Assembly: GCA_018340375.1 (NCBI GenBank)
Contig: JAFFJZ010000052.1
Span: forward strand, 186,001 to 250,000
Source of the DNA: Gonatopus flavifemur
Taxonomy: Eukaryota; Arthropoda; Insecta; Hymenoptera; Dryinidae
DNA length: 64,000 nucleotides
Direction of reading: 5' to 3'
In this document: positions 56,370-64,000 of the stretch, one piece after another
Position numbering within the stretch: the first letter of the stretch is position 1
How the letters are laid out: every line of letters begins with the position of its first letter
Position numbers and translations under genes: made by a program
The notes under the pieces: model-generated
Seen by the model: only the letters and a program-made list of their open reading frames with translations
The model's database searches: none
Told to the model about the DNA's origin: nothing

Positions 56370-56938
56370 TCCCTGGTGCGTACAATGAGCCTTCCACCTC
56401 TTCATAGGTCTGATATGAGATGACTTTTGTAGACCTGCGACTCAATCTAGGTATTTTTTAAGCATAAGCTGCGTCCTTCTCTGCCTTTGAAATTCGAGGG
56501 CTATTGTAGTGATTGGCGTAAACCATAGCGTACGGGCCAATTGTGATGATCTCCCATGGTCACCATGATTCTCAACAAAGGTAAATATCCTTCATTGGAA
56601 GTACATGTGGCTGTCCATGCAGCAATTTCAAATGTTTTATGTCGTATAAGAATGTGTTTGGGTGCTGAACTCCATATACAATGGTTGAAAGCTCCGTTGT
56701 TGTTTTGCGTGTTTCTGTTAAAGCATCTTTCCAGAAGATCATCCGATGAAAGTTCTCCGTAAATAGGTTTCAAAATAGTCGCAGTCATCTCATCAAAAGC
56801 AGGCGGATGTGTGACGTCAGAACTGTCGTTTCCTCCAGTTTTCTGTCGCTTGCGATAACTGTTATTGAGGAGACTACCAAATCGTCTAGTCTGGCGTCCC
56901 CTTTCATAACCCACTTCAGTTAGGAGAGACCTAAACAA
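56370..56938 (-). pseudogene. Mutator-like transposase C-terminal fragment
   Basis: The frame shows KPIYGELSSDDLLERCFN followed by TQNNNGAFNHCIWSSAPKHI. This matches the block LKPLYxxLSxxxLLxxC, TQNxNExxNxxIWxxxPKxxF of an arthropod Mutator-like transposase domain family. After the stop near 56501 another frame gives RISKAEKDA and YEEVEGSLYAPG, the usual C-terminal end. The upstream catalytic part is missing and the segment before KPIYG does not align in the usual order. Confidence 0.55.
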
Positions 56939-57302
56939 GGACTGGGGAAGGATATTGTTTTGAAATAAGTTCCAACTGACAGTTCATGCTGTAACGTATA
57001 AAAATATATCTGAAAGGAAAGTGTTTTTATAATGTGTAGTGTGAGTGCGTGGATGTCTCGTGTCAATATATTTAGAAAGGATGGATACGATTGAACATTT
57101 TCCTCAAGTTTGTAGAAAATTAGAGTGACATTAGGGAGGAAATCTTTTCTCGAATGTTTTACCCAATTCAACGACAAAATTATCGAAATTCAAATTTGAT
57201 TCAAACTTCAGTGATAAAAATGCATTCTGGGGTTCGCCCAGTGATGTTATTTTCTATCACTGTGTTCATTCCAATATAGAAAAGGGGCCGAGGATATGCC
57301 AA

Positions 57303-57840
57303 TTAGAATCGTAGATGTTTTAAAACTTTAGAGACACGAGGGGATTTTGGGGAGGAAAAAGACCTCTCAGGTTCCGCGTTGAATTCCTTCATTAGAAGAG
57401 AATTTATTTCATCACGATTTCCATTATCATGGTCGAAGGGAGAAATAAGGATCGGAGTTTTTGGAGAGGGTTTGGAAATCTCCATCAGATCTGCTGAAAA
57501 GTAAATAAGAGAAATATTAATTTGTGATGTTTCAGAAACAAGAAAGGAAATAGTTTAGAAAAGAGAAGGGGAAAACGTCCTTACTCAGTTGTTAGCTGGG
57601 AATCTGAAATTCAAGGTTTGTTTCAAGGAATTGAAATTCTCTAATTTCTTGAGAGTATGTTCGAGGAATCTTCTCATCATACTCCCAATTTCTAATGAAT
57701 CCATCCCCGATAGAGCCCGGATCCGGCAGGGTGTATGAACGCACCTTTTGAAGTTCAATTTGAATTCTCTTGCGACTTCTGTCAATTTTGGTGGTAAGGG
57801 TCCTAATTTTCTCTTCCACGATATTCTCCACTAAAAAGAA
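57303..57840 (-). CDS. Unrecognised ORFs with splice-like borders
   Basis: Two minus-strand readings: 57831-57592 (ENIVEEKIRTLTTKIDRSRK at its start, preceded by a ttctttttag acceptor-like end) and 57488-57303 (preceded by tttacttttcagcag, ending in a stop). Composition is protein-like and charged. A TAA ends the first reading before any usable donor, so a joined model cannot be supported. They may be exons of a host gene or of a pseudogene; function unknown. Confidence 0.3.
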
Positions 57841-59438
57841 ATCTTATATTTCAGTGAACGAAACTAAATTATCCACGGTTCACGAAAGAAACAATAATTG
57901 ATTCGAAATGAGGAAGAATTGGGAATGATACAAAAGAATGAACTGATACGATTTTGAATGACAGATTTTTCACTAATTCAAGACTGAATTTCATTGGAAA
58001 ATCTGTATCGTATACACTTTCACTGTTATACACACACAAAAAAAAAAACTTCCAACTTACTTTTTAAGAAAAGTAAAATAATTCTTCATACACGGAAGTT
58101 CCTATTCAGAGGAAAGAGGATGAGGTTGGTAGTATTGTAATATGCCTTTGCTCCACAAGAGTCCTATTTGTACCTATTTATGAGTCCAAAAATATTGGAG
58201 TCCTCAGTGGAGATTTTTGCGAAGTGTTGAGAGTTTATTTTAGAATTCTTTGAAGGAAGTTAGACAGGAGACTAAATTTTCAAGGATTCTGAGGTTTAAC
58301 ATCACCTTGGATACTTTGCTGGAGTGGGAAAAATCTTTGGTGGTGGAAGGAATAGGGTTTGGCTGAAAATTTGTAAACTGCATGGTAGGAAAAGTTCAGG
58401 GTGGTCCTTGGATCATATCGATTGAGGATTTGTAGATCATTAGGAAGAGGGGTTTGTCCTTAGGAATATCCTCCATTCTCTTCCTAATTGGCAACACCCT
58501 GTATCCCTTCTTCAATCATCCTATTGCTTTCTCGTTCTACATGCTTTCTTTCTCTTTCTACAAGTGCATGCAATTTCCGCTGGGGGTTTTCTATAATGAG
58601 AAAATGTGATGAATTTTAACATTGTTTCATAAATAATTGATATTCGATGTCTACATGTTTTCATTCATCTTAACAAGTGGGGATGTTTCAATACTTTCAA
58701 TTGTAAGACTTATTATCCTATTATTATCCACTTAAATTTCCAATCGATGCATGTCTTGAATTAGATTTTCAAATGATTGGTTAGTTACCACATAAGTATT
58801 TGTCCAATGTTTCTTCCATTGGTCAAGTACGAATTTGTTGAGAACGTAGGGATTTTCATGAAAGAATAGGGGGAGGAGAAAGGTAAGAGAAGAAAGAATG
58901 AAAGTTATAGTTTGATAGATATTCACTGATTGAATCATTCATGAATGATCAATCAAGGTATGGTAGGTGGTCGTTGTCGTATGACCGATATCAACGATCA
59001 ATCAACCAATTGCCAACGGTGGGCCGATCGTGGCCCGACCTTCGGAAAATAGAAGTGAAATAGAGAAGAAAAAAGAACGAAGAGAAATATACATAGAGAT
59101 CGAGTGTGGTGTATGAGTATCCTTTACGTAGTCGATGTTGGATGGTAATTGGTCAGTTGCCAATGTTCTGCCAACTATGAACCAACGGTGGGCAGATCCT
59201 GGCTCAACCTTCGAAGAATAGAGGTAGAATAGAAGTATGAATATCTTCTACGTGATCGATGTTGAATGGTATTTGGTCAGTCGCCAATGTTTGGCCAACC
59301 ATGAGGCGACGCTCGACTCGTGAAGATCTTCAACATTCATCAAATAACATTCATTTGTTTTTTTGAGGATCTTGTTCGATTGCACGATTTGCAGTAGTGT
59401 TAGAAATTATCATGGTTGGCAAAAAGGCCAACTTTATA
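57841..59438. other. Non-coding DNA with a short direct repeat
   Basis: Around 59111-59175 and 59233-59297 a segment of about 122 bp is repeated (cgatgttggatggtaattgg / cgatgttgaatggtatttgg). No supported gene; a 68-codon minus ORF at 58732-58938 has no motif. Confidence 0.3.
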
Positions 59439-61471
59439 CAGGGTGGGGCATTTAAAGTGTCGCGGGCGCTTTTTCCAAAAATAAAATGAGATACGAGAGA
59501 ATTTTTCGGACAAAAATTGTAGGGTATCGAGGGGGACATCCGATGGTGGCCTTGGCTTTGACCTCAAATCTCATCTCCAAGGGCATTCTGAGGTCAACTC
59601 TTGTTTTTTAAATAGCATCTCATATTTTTTACTGCAGATTTGGATTCTAGGTCAAAAACCAAGAAACTTTTGTCTGAACCATTTTCCTGGAATCCGCAAA
59701 GATGGCGCTCTAGTCGATATTGTTCCATACTGAATCTGACATTAGAATAACTCGAAAACGAAGGGTCTTGAAGGAGAATGTTTCGGACAAAAGTTGTCTG
59801 ATTCCAAGGGGGACCCCTTCAACTGAAACGGAGGTGATGAGGTATAACAGACAAAACACAACACATTTCAATCGTCTACATCACTTGGATAATTTTAATG
59901 CAGTAGATGCTCAAAATGATGGCCTTCGACTTCAATACACATTTCAAAACGTTTTACAAAAGATTGCTGAACTCGTGCTAAAATATCTTCATTGATGCTC
60001 GCGTATGCATTGATGATTCGTTGACGCATATTCTCAGGTGTAGTCGGTGCTTGTTGATAAACTGTCTCTTTTATGTATTCCCATAAAAAAAAATCTGGAG
60101 AAGTAAGATCCGGAGAACGGGCGGGCCAATGAACTGGTCCACGACGTCCTATCCATCGTCCAGGATAATCTCTGTCCAATATTTCTCGAGCTGTGACTGC
60201 ATAATGGGATGGACAACCATCGTGTTGATACCACATATTCAATCGTTCCTGAATAGGTATGTCTTCAAGTAATGTTGGAAGTACTTGATCTAAGAAATGT
60301 CTGTACTTCTCTCCATTTAGCGTATCTGCAATGAAGTACGGTCCAATTACTCGAGATCGAAAAATACCACACCAAACATTCACAGCCCATTGTCTTTGAT
60401 GCTCTACTTGACGTAACCATCTTGGATTTTCTGTCGCCCAGTAATGCATATTATGTCGATTTACTTGACCATGATTGGTGAACGTCGACTCATCAGAAAA
60501 TAATATGTTGATGAAGTTGTTATTGTGCATTTGTGCTAGACCCCATCGACAAAACTGTACACGATTTTCGAAATCATCACCGTGAAGGTCTTGATGCAAA
60601 CAAATGTGATACGGATGGAATTTGTGACGTTTCAGTATTCGAAGAACACTTCTTCGAGAAATTCCCGAATGGAGTTCAATTTCACGAGAGCTCACGTGTG
60701 GATTATTGGCTACTGCAGCTAGTACATTAACTTCCGCATTTTTTCCGCTAACAGTTCTCATTCGATGTCGTTTTTCCCTTGTAACACTTCCCGTTTCTGA
60801 GAATAATTTTGTAATGCGTTGAAAATACCTAATGGATGGCGTTGTTCTTTCAGGAAATCGTTCTGCATACAAGTCATATGCTTGTCTGGGGTTCTTATGC
60901 ACTTCACCGTAAATGTAGATCATATCGATCTTTTCAGAAACCGTGTATCGGATATCCATGATTTTCAATTTGTCATAAACCAAGTAATAATCAAATGTAA
61001 CTGACAAACTGACTTTCAAAATCGTGAATTTTCACCGAACCCCGTCGTTTGTTCACATCGCGTGAGCTCTGAATGGTGGTAATGTAGACGATTGAAATGT
61101 GTTGTGTATTGACAACTTTTGTACGAAACATTCTTTTGCAAGACCCTTCGTTTTCGAGTTATTCGAATGTCAGATTCAAAATGGAACAATATCGATTAGA
61201 GCGCCATTTTTGCGGATTTCAGGAAAATGGTTCAGACAAAAGTTTCTTGGTTTTTGACCTAGAATCCAAATCTGCAGTGAAAAATATGAGATGCTATTTA
61301 AAAAACAAGAGTTGATCTCAGAATGCCCATTGAAGATGAGATTTGAGGTCAAAGCCAAGGCCACCATCGGATGTCCCCCTCGGTACCCTACAACTTTTGT
61401 CCGAAAAATTTTCTCGTATCTCACTTTATTTTTGGAAAAAACGCCCGCGACACTTTAAATGCCCCACCCTG
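59439..61471 (-). mobile_element. Tc1/mariner-type DD41D element with long inverted repeats, 2033 bp
   Basis: Ends cagggtggggcatttaaagt are inverted copies, flanked by TA (59437-59438 and 61472-61473). The inverted repeats extend for about 400 bp each (59439-59885 and 61078-61471), the left one being about 55 bp longer through an extra segment near 59815-59860. One intact transposase ORF lies between. Confidence 0.92.
59895..60959 (-). CDS. DD41D transposase, intact
   Basis: Start chosen at MDIRYTVSEKIDMIYIYGEV (60959), which gives 354 aa and begins with the helix-turn-helix region (DUF4817-like); an upstream Met at 61019 would add 20 residues. Catalytic blocks of the DDE_3 type: ILFSDESTFTNHG, then WYQHDGCPSHYAV, then RSPDLTSPDFFLWEYIKE. 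I count 41 residues between the second and third Asp. No stops or frameshifts, so it may be active. It acts on its own long inverted repeats and inserts at TA. Confidence 0.93.
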   Translation of the reverse strand: MDIRYTVSEKIDMIYIYGEVHKNPRQAYDLYAERFPERTTPSIRYFQRITKLFSETGSVTREKRHRMRTVSGKNAEVNVLAAVANNPHVSSREIELHSGISRRSVLRILKRHKFHPYHICLHQDLHGDDFENRVQFCRWGLAQMHNNNFINILFSDESTFTNHGQVNRHNMHYWATENPRWLRQVEHQRQWAVNVWCGIFRSRVIGPYFIADTLNGEKYRHFLDQVLPTLLEDIPIQERLNMWYQHDGCPSHYAVTAREILDRDYPGRWIGRRGPVHWPARSPDLTSPDFFLWEYIKETVYQQAPTTPENMRQRIINAYASINEDILARVQQSFVKRFEMCIEVEGHHFEHLLH

Positions 61472-62548
61472 TATAATTTGAAATTTGATCAAAGTTGTTG
61501 ATTGATTTTGAAATATTTCATGAGAATGTTCACTAAGCTGAATATCTGTGGTGGAAATTTCACAGAAGTTTTTATGCATGGTATTGGAATTGAGACATAT
61601 TTCCAGGGGGATGCAACTCCATTGGATATTTATAAATAGCATTCTAATTAGTTGAAAGATGTTAGGTATGGTGGCGTCGTTGTCATCATCGTGATGACGT
61701 CACTGTTTTCCTGGGCTTTCCCTATTCATGGGGAATTTCATTGGCGATATGGCGCGGGATTCAGAATAATATGTACAATACTTCGAAAGCTTGAACGATT
61801 TATAAAATTGTATTTCAAAAATATCATTGAAAATGATGTATATATTATAATATTAAAATTTCATAATATCATGATATTTAAAAACTTTCATACATCATTT
61901 TCAATAATATTTTTCAAATAAATTGTATATTTTGTTCCAACATTCAAAGTATTGTGCACATTATTTTCAAATATGCCTCAAAACAAAATTGTATTTCATT
62001 ATACAAAATGAAATACAAAAATTGTTACTCATTCAATTGTATTCTATCACCTCACTTCATTTTATTTTCTCAATTATCTCTCTGTAAAGGAAGTTCGGAA
62101 GATTTTGTATCCAATTTTACTTCCTTTCTTGACTGAAATGAGAAGATGCAATGATTCGTGATTTGAATTTTATTCCAATTGTTGGTGACTGTAAATTAAT
62201 ATAAAAAGTACTACATGATTCAAATTTGATTTCTAGAATAAGAAATAGTGTTCGATCATTGTAAATTAATTGAATAAGTGCCATAGGAATAAATTATCCA
62301 CATTTTTCAGGTTGATCATCTAAACATATCCCAGTTTTGAATATCAATTTCTCAAATATAACTGAAAACTATATATAATATTCACAGAATTTAATACATC
62401 ATTTGGAATAACAATTCTCCAAAAAATTCAATGTCCTTTTTTACAATTCAAAGTATTTCACACATCATTTTGAAACAAACCACTTTAATGTGATTTGGGT
62501 AGTTGTAATTGATCGTAATTCACAAAGAACTGCTTATAATTGCATCCA
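61472..62548. other. AT-rich DNA with a hairpin
   Basis: At about 61808-61918, aatatcattgaaaatgatgt pairs with acatcattttcaataatatt. No gene is supported in the rest. Confidence 0.4.
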
Positions 62549-62896
62549 TTAGATGAAAAGTATGAAATTCGTCAATAAAGACATAGTTATTGTCCAGTAT
62601 GGTATTCTCTCATTGCTGCTTGTTGAAGAATACGTAGTCTTCAGGCTGTTGGATGAGGATTTATTATTACCGTAGATCACATCCCTCCACCAGTTGTCAA
62701 TAACTGAGTCGAACACCTCCAATCTCTGTGAATTCATGACCTGAATTACTGACATAAAACGAACGTGATCAAATATCTGTGTGAAGATAAATAACATAGT
62801 TTTTACCTGATTTTCATGAGCTGATATATCATTTGTGGTATCGAATGAACTGTTGATGGACTCAATGTTCAGGAAGACCTCATATCGAAACTTCAT
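62549..62896 (-). CDS. Unrecognised ORF near CDK5RAP3
   Basis: A 115-codon ORF. The first two-thirds (for example MSVIQVMNSQRLEVFDSVID) look protein-like, the end is Ser/Thr-rich and hydrophobic. It lies downstream of the CDK5RAP3-like gene on the same strand. It could be an exon of another gene; no domain is recognised. Confidence 0.25.
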   Translation of the reverse strand: MKFRYEVFLNIESINSSFDTTNDISAHENQVKTMLFIFTQIFDHVRFMSVIQVMNSQRLEVFDSVIDNWWRDVIYGNNKSSSNSLKTTYSSTSSNERIPYWTITMSLLTNFILFI

Positions 62897-63150
62897 GATG
62901 AATTATTCGGGCAATCAATACGTTTTCATTTTGAATCCCTTGATTGTTGCTCGCATAACGGAGACTATTCAAAAGGTATTTGGAAAATTTCTATAAATTC
63001 AAATCAATTATTCAAGCTGGCTGGGATGTTTTCTTTGACAGGTGCTTCCTAACTTTTGACCGGTTCAAACGTATAAGATGTTTACAAAGAATGCCGAGTA
63101 TCACGTCTTACACAAAATTGAGAATGAAACTTCGATTGACTTTTTTCTAT
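62897..63150. other. Intergenic DNA downstream of CDK5RAP3-like gene
   Basis: Likely 3' untranslated or intergenic DNA; nothing recognised. Confidence 0.3.
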
Positions 63151-63924
63151 TTACAAGGCATTCACACCTCCCATCAAGCGGACAACCCTGTTCTTGTACT
63201 TCTTTGAAATATCATGTTTAATCTGTAACATATTATTGAGTATCAAGTGGACTGGGATAATGAACCCTGCTCCAAATGCCAAATAAAAACGGATTGACGG
63301 GGGAAGAAAACCGCATTCAAACAGATAGAAACAGTTTGATTTTGAATTCGGTTTCACCCGTTTGAATGTGGTTCCTTTCCCCTGTCAATCCGTTTCTATT
63401 TGGCATTCGGAACAGGGAAACCATTTTTACATGAAAACTTATGAGAGACATTGCATTACCTGTTCTTGTAATCCTTTTTTTTCAATGAACAACTTCAGCA
63501 TTGGCTGAAGGTAAAAAATTTGTGTGTTAATTTCTTCTGTTTTCTCTCGAACTGCTACTTGAGTAGCTCTCATTTTCTTCACTAAATCCCATTTTTGTTC
63601 CAACGAAGAACCGAGTACATCAACGTATCTATAAAAATCATAAATATCTGCACCGAGAGAAAGTTGTTTGAATTCAAAGGACTGGATGAATTACGTTGAA
63701 GAACGTTTGATGATGTGTGAATGTTGATGATTGAACGAATGTTGAATTTCACTGTCTATAGTTGCAGACAAGATGATTTAGACGTTATCCAACATCAATT
63801 GTACATTACTTAATGATGAATTCTGAAGAATAGATGAAAGATCTTGTAACTGAGTGAAGTTCAAAAGATTTTTATGATCATCTGATTTCAATTCATATAA
63901 ACGTAATTCCAAAAATGTTTCAAC
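63151..63924 (-). CDS. CDK5RAP3: CDK5RAP3-like protein, last three exons
   Basis: Exons 63924-63695, 63628-63460 and 63222-63151 have consensus ttacag, ttatag and ttacag acceptors and donors AC|GTAATT and CAG|GTAATG, with consistent phase. The encoded end contains VETFLELRLYELKSD, YVDVLGSSLEQKWDLVKKMR and IKHDISKKYKNRVVRLMGG; the last block matches the conserved C-terminus of CDK5RAP3 (EADISKRYxGRPVNLMG), and YVD aligns with its RYVDRV. CDK5RAP3 is an adaptor of the UFL1-DDRGK1 complex in protein UFMylation and ER-phagy. An in-frame TAA lies in the first exon (63780-63778), so this copy or assembly may carry a nonsense change. Upstream exons lie beyond the window. Confidence 0.7.
63264..63421. 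repeat. Hairpin MITE in CDK5RAP3 intron
   Basis: ccaaatgccaaataaaaacg pairs with cgtttctatttggcattcgg, and further inside caccgcattcaaac-like arms continue the stem for about 60 bp. It lies inside the last intron (63223-63459). Confidence 0.7.
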
Positions 63925-64000
63925 CTGTAACAAAAAATCATTATTTACTTGTATTACATAAAAAGCTTTATGAATGAAGGATTATAAAAATCAGCTGAAT

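Noticed and set aside
57585..57785. Second minus frame over the 57592-57831 ORF
   Set aside because: A shadow frame ending in TGA directly before a GTAAGG; it lacks support as an exon.
62786..62815. A 30-nt segment with gt...ag borders inside the ORF at 62549-62896
   Set aside because: Too short for a normal insect intron.

Overview
The window is nuclear DNA of an arthropod, most probably an insect. The evidence is a spliced CDK5RAP3-like gene at the right edge, AT-rich base composition, and arthropod-type transposons: mariner, a DD41D Tc1/mariner element, Ty3/gypsy, BEL/Pao, Transib and several MITE groups. I cannot name the species. Nearly everything left of about 62.5 kb is mobile DNA in various states of decay; I see no bacterial-style operon, rRNA or CRISPR array.

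Layout. 1-9 kb: broken copies of an unnamed arthropod transposon ORF family (called Z here), a decayed Ty3/gypsy element on the minus strand, and a Z element bracketed by inverted arrays of a 141-bp repeat. 9-16 kb: poorly recognisable DNA with a Ser/His-rich ORF, SINE-like repeats and remains of a second Ty3/gypsy. 16.5-17.8 kb: a complete mariner with an intact transposase and identical termini. 20-38 kb: a BEL/Pao retroelement on the minus strand, split by a foldback element (24331-35732) that itself carries a complete Transib, a LINE and two MITEs. 38-46 kb: repeats, a piggyBac-type MITE, a pogo-type MITE, and the 5' part of a second unnamed ORF family (K). 46.7-54.7 kb: a second, dimeric Transib with two inverted transposase pseudogenes. 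55-62 kb: K-family and Mutator-like fragments and an intact DD41D element. 63-64 kb: the last exons of the CDK5RAP3-like gene.

The most interesting system is the pair of RAG1-like Transib elements. The one at 24529-30190 looks complete. It has a RAG1-like transposase ORF (about 674 aa with one predicted intron), a perfect 5-bp target duplication CCACG, and both ends starting with CACAGTG, the canonical V(D)J heptamer, followed by a 22-nt spacer and an A-rich nonamer-like block. The uninterrupted target survives in the sister arm of the foldback element, so the insertion can be read base by base. The dimeric relative at 46660-54706 has the same heptamer, spacer and nonamer layout and near-identical 5-bp flanks (CGGCA/CGGTA). 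The first element also has inverted subterminal arrays of a 122-bp unit whose core resembles that of the Z element's 141-bp array, although their ORFs are unrelated.

Nested order inferred from interruptions: BEL/Pao first, then the foldback element inside it, then Transib and a TA-flanked MITE in its left arm and a LINE in its right arm, then a second copy of the same MITE inside the LINE. All claims come from reading the sequence; family names rest on recalled motifs, not on database searches.
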